Counted from the stretch's first letter, positions 1-8,082 are shown. The stretch is 37,653 nt of DNA from Caldilineaceae bacterium (GCA_023384495.1 JAHDWG010000010.1:1-37653), one strand, 5' to 3'. The notes: generated by a model from the letters alone, not told the origin. Translations and numbers: made by a program.

Positions 1-799
1 CCCGCAAGCCCACCCGGATGGGCGAGCCGCTGCGCCGGTCGGTGTAGGTGTCGGGCCGGGGCTCGTAGTTGAAGACCACGGCGTTGTAGACCACGCTCCC
101 GTTGCTCTGCCCGAAGTTGTAGCGAATCTCGCGCGGGTAGGCATACTCGCCGTCGTGCAGGTAGCTGTACTTGAGCTCGTTGCCGTGCGTGTCGATCATC
201 CGCTCCAGCTCCCAGCGGAAGATGCCCTGGTGGTTGTCCACGCGGGCGTTGTCACTCTCGCCAAAGACATAGCGGATGCCGTCGGGCGTGTGCGCCTCCC
301 AGCCGCCCCCCTCGATGCGGCGGAAGCGCATGAACGAACTCTCGTTCTCAAAGCGGTAGTCGCCGCCCGTCAACCGCACCAGCTTCTCGCCGTTGCTGTA
401 GAGGAAGGTGTCCTGGGCATCGTCGTAGGTGGGCAGGCCATCTTCGGTGCGGCGTTGGATGCTCGGCACGCTCAGCTTCCAGCCCATGCCCCACGGGCCG
501 TTGGCATTGCCGCCGTCGTAGCCCAGCGACAGCTCCGGCTGGAACCCCACCCGTCCTGGCGCCGCGGTGAATTTGACCGGGTAGCTCGACGTGCCCGTGC
601 TCAAATTCGGTTCAAAGGTTTCGCCTAAGCCCTCCAGCGAGCCAGGCCCGGAGGGCAGCGAGATCACCTGTGGCTTCACCCCACTTTTGTCTTGGGCGTG
701 CGCCGCCGCCGGCAGCAGCGCCAGAACACTCGCCGCCAGCAGGGAGAAAAGGAAGTAAAAAAGAAATCGGTGCATCTTTGGTCGTGTCGCGAAGTTCAT
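1..799 (-). CDS. SpvB/TcaC (Tc-toxin B-type) N-terminal domain protein, exported, partial
   Basis: The reading frame starts at ATG 799, with a GGAG about 10 nt upstream, and is still open at base 1, so only about the first 266 residues are present. Residues 1-36 form a Sec signal peptide: a basic start, a long hydrophobic stretch and an AHA-Q cleavage site. From about residue 43 the sequence follows the SpvB/TcaC N-terminal family closely, with LPSGPGSLEGLGETF, then GRVGFQPELSLGYDGG, NGPWGMGWKLSVP, RRTEDGLPTYDD and DTFLYSNGEKL. This is the beta-propeller/shell part of Tc-toxin B components and of many RHS-type proteins. The gene starts 26 nt after the TcA-like gene and is probably its operon partner. 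Known TcB proteins are not Sec-exported, so the signal peptide is unusual. Whether an RHS core and a toxic C-terminus follow cannot be seen. Confidence 0.9.
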   Translation of the reverse strand, partial: MNFATRPKMHRFLFYFLFSLLAASVLALLPAAAHAQDKSGVKPQVISLPSGPGSLEGLGETFEPNLSTGTSSYPVKFTAAPGRVGFQPELSLGYDGGNANGPWGMGWKLSVPSIQRRTEDGLPTYDDAQDTFLYSNGEKLVRLTGGDYRFENESSFMRFRRIEGGGWEAHTPDGIRYVFGESDNARVDNHQGIFRWELERMIDTHGNELKYSYLHDGEYAYPREIRYNFGQSNGSVVYNAVVFNYEPRPDTYTDRRSGSPIRVGLR

Positions 800-825
800 T
801 GTTCAAAGCTCCATGTCTGATTCGT

Positions 826-3800
826 TCAGTGCGGCTCGCTTGCAAATTCCGCTTGCAGGCGCGCCGCGTCCACTTCGGCAGCCTGGGCATTGTTCGCCAG
901 CGCGATGCCGATGGTGTCCATGTTGATCTCAATGTCCTCAACTTGGGTGATATCCAATTTGCTGTTGAAAGGTGAACGCAGATCGATGCGCAGCACCCAG
1001 CCCGACGCCGCCACGCTGCGGTTGAAGAGCGCGCTGCTCGGTGTGCCACGCCCATTGCCATTGACGCTGGACAAGACCGTGGCTGTCTTGGTCTTGCTCT
1101 CAAAACCTCTGGGCACGGGGTAGCCCGACAGCTTGGCGTTCTCCGGCGCGTATTCCACGATCCCGCCCGTGGAGGTGCGGAACGAAGAATGGCCCCCTTG
1201 GGTCAACTGCACTTCGGGCGTGCCGATGTCGCCGAACTGGCGGGTCAACAGGTTGATGGCGATCCCCTGCGTGTTGGGCACCTCAACCGGCAACCCCACA
1301 CCCGCAATCCGGTTGTTCCAGACATTGGGCGTAAAGATGCGGCGGTCGAGCAGCGACGTGGTGAATGGCAGCTCGATGGCGACTACCCGCCCCGTATTGG
1401 TGTCGGTGATCACACTGCTGCGCAGCGCCCGCTGAAACCCTTCCAGGCGCAACTGTGACCGTTGGCTGGCCGAGAGGCTGCCGGTTGGGTCCAGGTTCTC
1501 GTCAGAGAGACCGAGCAGATCCTTGGCCAGCGAGATACGGTAGGGGAAGCGGTTCAACTGGCCAGGCGAACCGACCGCCACCCGAAACGCTTCCAGCCCG
1601 TTGAGAAAATTGTCGATATCGTCGGCGGTGCGCGCCTTGAAAATGTCGTTGAGCGCTGGGTAGCGGATCAGAAACTCAGCCTCAAGCGCCTTGGCCGTCA
1701 AATAGGCGAACTGCGCGGCCAGCCCGTGGCTGCGGGCGGCTTCCACCGTGGTGTGGTCGCGCAGCAGACGGAAGGCCGGGTTGCTAAAGAAGCTGTCGGC
1801 AAAATCGGCGCGGGCCTGGGCGCGTAAGTTCATCACGTTTTGGTACCGTTCCTTGAGCCGCTGGTGTTCGTCCACCAGCCGGTTCCATTCGTTGATCGAG
1901 ATGTCGAGCTCGATGAGCAACTCGGCCTGCTGCAACATCAAGGTCTTGATCACGGCCGCGCTGTTGGCATTGGCGATCTCGGTCTGGAGCACGGCGCTCT
2001 GCAAGGCTTGTACACTGTTGATAAAGCCCAATTCTTCGGCAGCCGGGTCCCACACCGACGCCACCGATGACGTGGTGGCTCTAGAGTGACGGTAGCCAGC
2101 GAAGACGGAAAGCGACGACTGCCAATCGACGCCGAATTTGTTTTTACCAACAATCGGCACACTCACACTGACGCCTGTGCGCAGTTCGGCGCCACCGTAG
2201 ATCTCATCGGTTTGCGATTCCACCACCGTTTCGGTCGTGCGAAAAGCGCTGATCACCCCTTTTTCGTACTCCAGGAGCGCCATCTGCTCGCCGTTGGCCA
2301 GGGTCAGTTCGATCACTTTGTTGTTACGCTCCTGCTCGATGCGCATCTGCTCACCGATATTGGCGATCCGCTTCTCGACCTGTTGAATACGCAGAAAGGC
2401 TGCGCTGATCGAGTGGAAATTCTGGCGCATCAAGCCGCCGTCTTCGTCACAGGTCTGGAAGTCATCCTTTGTTTTGCCACACAGTTCAAGCAACTGGGTA
2501 TCGTAGGTCAGCGCCAGGTTTTGCAGCTCTCGGTTGAGCGCGGTTCGGTTTTGGTCAAACTCTCGTTGGGCGCTGGCGGCGCGGTCTTCATCTTCCGTGC
2601 TGTCGCGCAGAAATTCGTTGCGGGTCAGGCTGCGCAGCTCGGCATAGGTCTGCAACGGCACATACTCCTCGACAAAGCCAAAAGGATTGATGCCGTCGTG
2701 GATGGCCTGGGCGCGGGCGCGTAGTGTTTCGAGATTGGTCAAAATTTCCCAGCCGCCATTCTGAGCAAAGTTGGCGTTTTGTTGGGCGGCGCTGGTGGCC
2801 AGGGCCATCGCCTGCACATATTGATTGGCAAACGCGTTGCTATACAGCTCGAGCGCCTTCTCGTCTTGCCCAAGTTGACGGAAGCGGTCGGCCATCTCGC
2901 CCAGGGCCACCACCATCCGTTCACTGACCAGGCCAAACAGCCTGAACTCCTTTGGCCCAAAATAGTCGCCGATATGCACCCCGCTTGGCCCGCCAAAGTC
3001 GGCGTTGAAGGCAAAGGAGAGCACATCCACAGCCAGGTTGAACTGTTGCAGAGCTTGCTCCAACTGGCGCAATTCTTCAGCGATGATCTGGTCGGCGCGC
3101 GGGTCCCCGCTGCTGAAGCGATAGTCGAGCGCATCGACCATGAACTCGTTGCCAAAGATCATGTGGATGCTGGCGATCTCGCGTGTGGCGGTCAACACGC
3201 CGGCGCGGCCCAATTCGCGGATTGGCCGCGGTTCTCCGTCGACCATCACCGTGAGATCGAACGGCTCGGCCAGCGAGAGAAAGCCAAACATTTCGCGCGC
3301 CCGGATCAGCGTGTTGCGCACATCCTTGTCACCCACCAGTGGCAACTGTGGTGAGAGGTCGGGGATACGCGCCACTTGCTCCGCCGGCGAGAGGTCATCA
3401 AACCGGCGGCAGTAGCCGTTGAGATTGATGGCGTCGTATGCCACGCAATACCGATAGAAGATGCGACCACTGTTGAAATCAGCGTAACTCTTCTGGCAGT
3501 CACCGATCGCAGCACCGCTGCACGTGGGCGGCAGTTGCAGGTCGATCAGGCGAAAGTTCTGCCCGATAGTCAACATGGCGCGCGCCTGGTCAAAGACATT
3601 TTGGTAGTCCTGACGGGCGAGAATGGCCGGCGCCTGCATGCCCGGGGCCACACTTTGAGCAGACGTGGCTGTGCTAAGCTCGCCCACCGCATGCAAGCCG
3701 GCCAGGTCAAGGGTGTTGCCGGCAGTGTCAGCCACCCCACCGACCTGCTGAGCCAGTGCATCAGGCCGCCCCACCTGCAAGGTCATCGTCAGCGCCAGGA

Positions 3801-3840
3801 ACAGCAAAAGCAGCAGGCGCTGGTGGATTCGAATACGCAT
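826..3840 (-). CDS. Sec-exported protein with Tc-toxin A-subunit-like C-terminal half
   Basis: ATG 3840 is preferred over ATG 3855: a GGAG lies 9 nt upstream and the product then begins directly with a signal peptide (basic start, LLLLLFLALTM, ending near DALA-Q). Residue numbers here count from the 3855 start. Residues 75-350 are helical and unrecognised. Residues 430-680 are heptad-like helices interrupted at about 555-600 by a Gly/Val/Ser-rich stretch. Residues 640-735 resemble the TcA segment ending in an F-[ST]-N-x-[EA]-[LF] motif (here FFSNPAF) followed by helices. Residues 770-775 (RFPYRISL) and 839-860 (IFTPNVWNNRIAGVGLPVEV) fit the TcA 'EltkhiSL' and 'fPGHYxRRIksVsltiP' motifs. Residues 953-983 (VLRIDL..., TQVEDIEINM) fit the final TcA beta segment. 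The N-terminal TcA regions are replaced, and at about 1,000 residues the protein is less than half of a classical TcA. The TcA link is my reading of motifs, not a search result. Confidence 0.75.
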   Translation of the reverse strand: MRIRIHQRLLLLLFLALTMTLQVGRPDALAQQVGGVADTAGNTLDLAGLHAVGELSTATSAQSVAPGMQAPAILARQDYQNVFDQARAMLTIGQNFRLIDLQLPPTCSGAAIGDCQKSYADFNSGRIFYRYCVAYDAINLNGYCRRFDDLSPAEQVARIPDLSPQLPLVGDKDVRNTLIRAREMFGFLSLAEPFDLTVMVDGEPRPIRELGRAGVLTATREIASIHMIFGNEFMVDALDYRFSSGDPRADQIIAEELRQLEQALQQFNLAVDVLSFAFNADFGGPSGVHIGDYFGPKEFRLFGLVSERMVVALGEMADRFRQLGQDEKALELYSNAFANQYVQAMALATSAAQQNANFAQNGGWEILTNLETLRARAQAIHDGINPFGFVEEYVPLQTYAELRSLTRNEFLRDSTEDEDRAASAQREFDQNRTALNRELQNLALTYDTQLLELCGKTKDDFQTCDEDGGLMRQNFHSISAAFLRIQQVEKRIANIGEQMRIEQERNNKVIELTLANGEQMALLEYEKGVISAFRTTETVVESQTDEIYGGAELRTGVSVSVPIVGKNKFGVDWQSSLSVFAGYRHSRATTSSVASVWDPAAEELGFINSVQALQSAVLQTEIANANSAAVIKTLMLQQAELLIELDISINEWNRLVDEHQRLKERYQNVMNLRAQARADFADSFFSNPAFRLLRDHTTVEAARSHGLAAQFAYLTAKALEAEFLIRYPALNDIFKARTADDIDNFLNGLEAFRVAVGSPGQLNRFPYRISLAKDLLGLSDENLDPTGSLSASQRSQLRLEGFQRALRSSVITDTNTGRVVAIELPFTTSLLDRRIFTPNVWNNRIAGVGLPVEVPNTQGIAINLLTRQFGDIGTPEVQLTQGGHSSFRTSTGGIVEYAPENAKLSGYPVPRGFESKTKTATVLSSVNGNGRGTPSSALFNRSVAASGWVLRIDLRSPFNSKLDITQVEDIEINMDTIGIALANNAQAAEVDAARLQAEFASEPH

Positions 3841-3863
3841 CACACTATTCTCCATTGCCTTCG

Positions 3864-5204
3864 TTAGTTAAAGCCGCCGTCGGCGCGATTGCCGCTGTAT
3901 TCGACGATGCCTTTCAAGAAGCAGAGCACGTCAACCTTTGAGCTTTCGGGCTTGTCCGTCCAGAAACGAGTGCGCACCATCCAATTCGAGCCTTGCACAA
4001 AGGTCCAGACGGTATAAGGCCCGGAATCATCTTCGTCCACGTCCATGCGCACCGACCAACTGGATGTGACACACTCGTAGTCATTCGGTGTGACGCCAGG
4101 GATGACCGTGGTGCTATCCTCTGGGAGCGGCCCCATACGGATGATTTTGACCGGCGGCTTGCGCTGGGCGCCCAGAAAAAGATGATTGCGCACCCAGACA
4201 TCGCCATTTACATCCAGCGTTGTGACTGGATCCGGCGTATTGACACCGACTTTTTGGCCATCAAAGGTCATTGTGTTAGCTCCTTTGTTGATGACCGCCA
4301 GCTCGTCGGTCGATTTGGCGTACTCAATCCGAGACTTTGGCGCGCCATCTTCACTAAAACGAATCTCGATGTGTTCAGCCTGGCTGGCGGTGTTGATGTC
4401 AAGATTGATATCGGGGTCGTCGCCTTTCAGATGTAGCTGGGAGTCCGGCGTGGTTGTGCCGATACCGACGCGGCCGCCGCCAGCGGCCAGCGCAACATTG
4501 GTATTGGTCGTTGCATTGATGTGGAATGTCGTGCTCGAATCCAGCCCATCGGGGTTGAGCAGCAACTGTTGGCCGCCGGCGTCGATCTGCACGGTGCTGG
4601 TTGCGCCCGTGGTGTTCGTGATCTGCAACTGGGCGGACGGAGTGGTTGTGCCAATGCCCACCCGACCAGCCTCATCGACATAAACCGCCTGGTCGACGCT
4701 GCCATCGGGCCGGGTCAGCGAAGAAGCGTGGTCGGCGTAAATCGCGTAGGGCACGCTGGCCAGACGCTGGCGCGGCGACATTTCGTCAAACGGGTCCACC
4801 GTCACCCCGATAAAGGTGTCCGGGCCGAAGAAGAGCGTGGGAGGCAGCGGTATATTGTTGCCCAGCAGCACGCTGAAGTGTCCATTACGCACGGTTACAT
4901 CGGTGTGTTCTTCGGTGAAGATCGCCTCGTTAAGCGGCGCGCTGACCCGATCGTAGATGCGGAAGGTCATCTTGTGCAGTCCACTCATGGGGTTGCCTTC
5001 TGGGTCACGCAAAATACCTTGATAGTTGAGATAGGGCGGCACCGTCTTGCTAGTGGCGCCGACTTGTTGCGCGGGCGCCTCTTGCGATGCGCCAAACGCA
5101 AGCCTGGCGTTGGTAAAGACGCCAAGCGCGCCGTGCAGTGCAAGGATGGCGATGGCGACAAAGCCAACGGTTTGTGCAAACAATCTGAGTCTGGTGAGTA
5201 TCAT
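3864..5204 (-). CDS. Exported fibre-like repeat protein
   Basis: The frame is open from 5264, but the ATG at about 5204 has an AAGGA about 9 nt upstream and starts right at a signal sequence/anchor (MILTRLRLFAQTVGFVAIAI), so this start is chosen, giving about 446 residues. Next comes the common exported-fibre head, with LNYQGILRDPEGNPMSG, FRIYDRVSAPLNEAIF and RQRLASVPYAIYADHAS. Several short repeats follow of the type GRVGIGTTTPSAQLQI (GRVGIGTTTPDSQLHL, QKVGVNTPDPVTTLDV), which elsewhere build trimeric beta-structured tail-fibre and adhesin stalks. The last 90 residues form a separate domain with two Cys and many aromatic residues; I do not recognise it. No S74 peptidase domain is visible. 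The gene leads the cluster with the TcA-like and SpvB genes, 23 nt upstream, so a receptor-binding or surface-attachment role is plausible but inferred. Confidence 0.8.
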   Translation of the reverse strand: MILTRLRLFAQTVGFVAIAILALHGALGVFTNARLAFGASQEAPAQQVGATSKTVPPYLNYQGILRDPEGNPMSGLHKMTFRIYDRVSAPLNEAIFTEEHTDVTVRNGHFSVLLGNNIPLPPTLFFGPDTFIGVTVDPFDEMSPRQRLASVPYAIYADHASSLTRPDGSVDQAVYVDEAGRVGIGTTTPSAQLQITNTTGATSTVQIDAGGQQLLLNPDGLDSSTTFHINATTNTNVALAAGGGRVGIGTTTPDSQLHLKGDDPDINLDINTASQAEHIEIRFSEDGAPKSRIEYAKSTDELAVINKGANTMTFDGQKVGVNTPDPVTTLDVNGDVWVRNHLFLGAQRKPPVKIIRMGPLPEDSTTVIPGVTPNDYECVTSSWSVRMDVDEDDSGPYTVWTFVQGSNWMVRTRFWTDKPESSKVDVLCFLKGIVEYSGNRADGGFN

Positions 5205-5264
5205 CGTCTCATTCCTTTTTTCTTGTCTAACTTTCTTGTTTGACCTATCGATTGACACGCACAT

Positions 5265-5344
5265 GACTTACGCAGCGCCTGATTGTTATCAGGAGAGACA
5301 ACTTGGCCAACGAACAAGTCTTCAGTCAAGGCTTGCGTAAGTTC
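5265..5344. repeat. MITE-like element, family A, copy 1
   Basis: This is an 80-bp element with imperfect terminal inverted repeats: GACTTACGCAGCGCCTGA on the left and, read from the other side, GAACTTACGCAAGCCTTGA on the right. The 22 bases at 5262-5283 occur exactly, inverted, at 31703-31724, and related ends are at 31562-31578 and 31753-31829. No coding capacity. It sits directly upstream of the fibre gene, where a promoter would be expected. Confidence 0.7.
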
Positions 5345-5788
5345 TGACACAATGTCTTTTTGCAAACGGTGCAGAGCCTAGCAAGCGGTGGCGACGAAAC
5401 GGCCCCCACGGCGCGTCGAGATAGTGTCGAATGCGCGTCCAAGCACGGCGCGAACGCGCGCGCGCTTTGGCCAACATCGTTGGTTTTGGGCGTGAGTTCT
5501 ATTCGATCTATCTCTTTGAATCGGCGTTTGGAAGTGACGTAGCGGCGGTATTGAAACCGCCGCTATGTTACGGGGGGATGGCGCGCCCGGTGGCTCCCTG
5601 GAAGCTGCCTCTGCGGCCATAACAATGAGGGAGACGCGCCAATCGCTGAATGTGAGGAGATGGGTGGGGGCTAGGCCTTTGCGCGCTAATAGAGGCCCGC
5701 AGCTTGGGGGTCAAGCTGCCGGGTTCAAGGTGAGGTTCTGTGAACCACAATCACACGCGAACCGAGCTTGTTCACGGCCCGCGCAATC
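5345..5788. other. Gene-free stretch
   Basis: About 440 bp lie between the family A element and the end of the GyrI-like gene. The short frames here have no recognisable protein features or start signals. The only clear structure is the CG-rich hairpin at 5539-5566. The stretch contains the likely 5' side of the fibre/TcA/SpvB transcript, but I could not pick a convincing promoter. Confidence 0.5.
5539..5566. repeat. Short palindromic repeat, family D, copy 1
   Basis: A 10-bp stem TAGCGGCGGT / ACCGCCGCTA with a 6-nt loop. The same core, GCGGCGGTAT plus GAAACCGCCGCTA, recurs at 27352-27375 inside a larger inverted-repeat element, so this is a dispersed repeat, not a local terminator. Confidence 0.65.
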
Positions 5789-6295
5789 CTACGGCGATTG
5801 ATTGTCTGCCAGTTTGATCGCCACTTCAATCTCCCATTTTGTTTTGCGCGGCTCGATTTTGGGGTCGGTGAGGTAGGTCTCGCAGCGGCAACGAAAGGCA
5901 TCGCCCTGTTCATCGTCCCAGCGATCCCAGGCAATGCCATTGACCCTGGCCCATTCGATCAGCGTCTTGTTGCCGGTCAAACCAGATCCACGGTAGACAA
6001 GGCTGGCATAGCGACCGGCAGGCAACACACCTGCGATAACGCGCCCGTCATCTGGCAGGGGGGTCGCAACGAGAATGCCAAACTCAATGTCCATCTCCCC
6101 TGCCATATCGATGACATGGTAACGCAGAAAGTACGGCCCGGCTGGCGGTGTCTCCTGCTGCTTCACCCAGCCAGTAAGCTCCTTGCGCAGCTGATCCACC
6201 CCTTTGAACATCCCCCTAAACGGGGTCTGTGTTCGTATCCCCATGTATCGTTTCTCTAGGCGCTCATCGATCCGGGGTTCACTGACGGTTGTCAT
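5789..6295 (-). CDS. GyrI-like effector-binding domain protein
   Basis: A 168-residue protein made almost wholly of one GyrI-like/AraC effector-binding fold. Recognisable pieces are the N-terminal strand with FRGMFKGVDQL, the middle segment MDIEFGILVATPLPDDGRV, the family-typical LPAGRYASLVYRGSG, and a C-terminal aromatic-rich strand around EWARVNGIAWDRWDDE. No DNA-binding domain is present, so it is a stand-alone ligand-binding protein. An AAGGAG 9 nt before ATG 6295 supports the start. It is last in the minus-strand run behind DUF2277, 20 nt away. Related stand-alone proteins bind or hydrolyse small toxic compounds; that role is inferred here. Confidence 0.8.
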   Translation of the reverse strand: MTTVSEPRIDERLEKRYMGIRTQTPFRGMFKGVDQLRKELTGWVKQQETPPAGPYFLRYHVIDMAGEMDIEFGILVATPLPDDGRVIAGVLPAGRYASLVYRGSGLTGNKTLIEWARVNGIAWDRWDDEQGDAFRCRCETYLTDPKIEPRKTKWEIEVAIKLADNQSP

Positions 6296-6315
6296 GGACT
6301 CTGCTCCTTGTCAAG

Positions 6316-6597
6316 TTAGGCGGCATCCCTTTGCGCAAAGCGCTGTGCAGAGCGGATGCGCGCCTTGGCTGCCTCCTCGTCACGGTTCTTGCCCGGCGCG
6401 TTGGTCGCCAGCGAGTCGAGCAGTTTGTGCGTGACGGCGGCGATTTCATCGACCGCCGCCAAGAAAGCGGCTTCGTTGGCCTTTGAGGGCCGGTTGAAGC
6501 CACTCACCTTGCGCACAAATTGCAGCGCGGCGGCCTGAATCTCGGCATCGGTGGCCGGGGGGTCATAGTTGAAGAGTGTCTTGATGTTTCTACACAT
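6316..6597 (-). CDS. DUF2277 family protein
   Basis: A 93-residue protein starting MCRNIKTLFNYDPPATDAE, the hallmark start of the DUF2277 family, and continuing AALQFVRKVSGF and PSKANEAAFLAAVDEIA. The length is normal for the family and the C-terminal half is helical and Ala/Arg-rich. The Cys at position 2 is the conserved one. Function is unknown. It lies between the VOC gene and the GyrI-like gene in a minus-strand detoxification-type run. A family C repeat element separates it from the VOC gene, so co-transcription from there is less certain. Confidence 0.9.
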   Translation of the reverse strand: MCRNIKTLFNYDPPATDAEIQAAALQFVRKVSGFNRPSKANEAAFLAAVDEIAAVTHKLLDSLATNAPGKNRDEEAAKARIRSAQRFAQRDAA

Positions 6598-6618
6598 AAG
6601 TGTTCCATCCTAACGCTG

Positions 6619-6675
6619 CAACGAGATTCCGCGCTCGAGTCCAGAAATGCATCGCACCTCAAGAAAGTTTCGTTG
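6619..6675. repeat. MITE-like element, family C, copy 1 (shortened)
   Basis: CAACGAGA at the left end is matched by an inverted CAACGAAA at the right end. The right arm at 6649-6675 agrees at 25 of 27 positions with 28380-28406, the right arm of a complete 80-bp copy. It abuts the VOC stop codon (6681-6683). Confidence 0.65.
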
Positions 6676-6680
6676 AGGCG

Positions 6681-7094
6681 CTAGCTCCGAGAAGTGATCT
6701 GCTGCACCGCCCAGCCGTTGCCGTCTGGATCAGTAAAGAAGGCAAAACCGACGTTGTTGAGGTCGTCGCCCTCACGCGCCGGGCGCGAACCTTGTGGGCC
6801 AAGCACCTGCACCTCGCTGACATCCACGCCACGCTCGACAAGCTGGGCGCGCGCCGCATGGATGTCATTCACCACTAGCTGCAACCCCTTGAGCGAGCCC
6901 GGCGCCATCTCCACGATCCCTTTCCCGATCACAATCGAGCAGCCCGACCCGGGTGGGGTCAATTGGACGACGCGCAATTCATCGCTTATCTTGGTGTCAT
7001 GGTCGACGTTGAAGCCAACCCGCTCGCCATAGAAAGCCTTGGCGCGCTCCACATCCGAAACAGGCACCACAACGACTTCTAGCGTCCAGTTCAT
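6681..7094 (-). CDS. VOC (glyoxalase/bleomycin resistance) family protein
   Basis: ATG 7094 is chosen over the longer frame start at 7154. A GGGAG lies 9 nt upstream and the product then begins with the standard first strand, MNWTLEVVVVPVSDVERAKA, followed by FYGERVGFNVDHD. A second beta-alpha-beta-beta-beta unit has LQLVVNDIHAARAQLVERG and ends FAFFTDPDGNGWAVQQI. The 137-residue length is right for a single-chain VOC protein. Members include metal-dependent lyases, dioxygenases and antibiotic-binding proteins, and the sequence does not decide between them. The neighbours (hydrolase, SRPBCC, efflux pump, GyrI-like) favour handling of a small toxic molecule. Confidence 0.88.
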   Translation of the reverse strand: MNWTLEVVVVPVSDVERAKAFYGERVGFNVDHDTKISDELRVVQLTPPGSGCSIVIGKGIVEMAPGSLKGLQLVVNDIHAARAQLVERGVDVSEVQVLGPQGSRPAREGDDLNNVGFAFFTDPDGNGWAVQQITSRS

Positions 7095-7134
7095 GGTAAT
7101 TTCTCCCTTTTTAACCACAATCGGCCACACTTGC

Positions 7135-7264
7135 CTAATCCACAATGGCGCCACAAGAGACGTTGACCTCAGTGGCGGTGATCGTGCGGGCTTGGTCCGA
7201 TGCGACGAAGACCACCACGATGCGCACCTCGACCAGCGTCGCCGTGCGCTTTCGTAAGCAACAT
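7135..7264 (-). pseudogene. Remnant of a short-chain dehydrogenase/reductase gene
   Basis: Between the hydrolase and VOC genes the minus strand keeps a perfect AGGAGG 5 nt before ATG 7264. In a different frame, ending at TAG 7135-7137, it keeps a peptide with VVVFVASDQARTITATEVN followed by VSCGAIVD. That matches the classical SDR C-terminus (FLASDxAxxITGxxxNVxGG). The central 200 or so residues and the catalytic YxxxK are missing, and start and tail are out of frame. The simplest reading is an SDR gene of this operon removed by a large internal deletion. Only the tail is clear; linking the start to it is inferred. Confidence 0.6.
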
Positions 7265-7284
7265 TTGCACCTCCTCGCTGTCAC

Positions 7285-8082
7285 TCAATCCATTGCAAAG
7301 AACTCTGCCAACACAGGGGCCAGGACTTCCGGGGCCACCTCATGAGTCTGGCCTGCAAGCGTGCGGTGCTCTGCGTTAGGGATCGCACTGGCAAGCGTCT
7401 TTGCCGTCTCGTGCATGAATGGATAACTTTCCGCACCATTTAGGATCAGCGTTGGCATGGTGAGCCGGGCTGCTCGTTCGACCGGCACCCCAGCATCTTC
7501 GCCGAGCAGGGCGATGTGGTCGTAGGCAAGTGTAGGCGCGATCGCTTCAAAGAGCGGCCAGATGGGGTCCTGGCGGATTCCATCGATGCTGGCTGCGGGA
7601 ACTCCCACCAACATCATAAAGAGCGCCACCGCGTCACCCCGGCGGTCTGCGGCGAGCAAGGCTGCCAGCTCTTTTGTGTACTGCTGCCACCTCTGTTTGG
7701 ACATGCTGTCGTCGTTGTAGGGCGCTTCGTACATAGCCAGCCTCGTGACCCTACCATCGAGCGCGAGCGCGGCCTCAAAGGCCAGGCACGCGCCCGAAGA
7801 GATGCCATACAAACAGGCCGGACCGCCGACCTCGTCGATCAACGCTTCGATGTCTTCGATCTCACACTCGACCGCATAAGGCAACGTATCACTGCTATCG
7901 CCCCGCCCCCGGCGATCATGGTGGATCACGGTGTAGCGGTGCGCCAGCATACTTGCCAGTTGCGCCATTCCCTGGTCAAAGGCGCGAGATTGCAGCGCCC
8001 CATCCACAAGAATGATAACCGGCCCTGCGCCCCACTGGTCGTAGGCAATGGTCGTCCCATCCTTTGAAGTGACTGTTTTCAT
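7285..8082 (-). CDS. Alpha/beta hydrolase
   Basis: A 265-residue alpha/beta-hydrolase-fold enzyme. It opens MKTVTSKDGTTIAYDQWGAG, then has the oxyanion-hole strand VIILVDGAL in place of the usual HG, HHDRRGRGDS after strand 4, and a G-x-S-x-G nucleophile elbow GISSG with Ser95. A late strand holds LTMPTLILNGAES, probably carrying the acid, and the catalytic His is in GQTHEV near the end. The length and lid size fit the small esterase/haloperoxidase-like group. The substrate cannot be told. It follows the SRPBCC gene by 60 nt and precedes the SDR remnant. Confidence 0.88.
   Translation of the reverse strand: MKTVTSKDGTTIAYDQWGAGPVIILVDGALQSRAFDQGMAQLASMLAHRYTVIHHDRRGRGDSSDTLPYAVECEIEDIEALIDEVGGPACLYGISSGACLAFEAALALDGRVTRLAMYEAPYNDDSMSKQRWQQYTKELAALLAADRRGDAVALFMMLVGVPAASIDGIRQDPIWPLFEAIAPTLAYDHIALLGEDAGVPVERAARLTMPTLILNGAESYPFMHETAKTLASAIPNAEHRTLAGQTHEVAPEVLAPVLAEFFAMD

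Noticed and set aside
155-628. 157-residue open frame on the plus strand
   Set aside because: Antisense to the SpvB-type gene, which has a signal peptide and family motifs.
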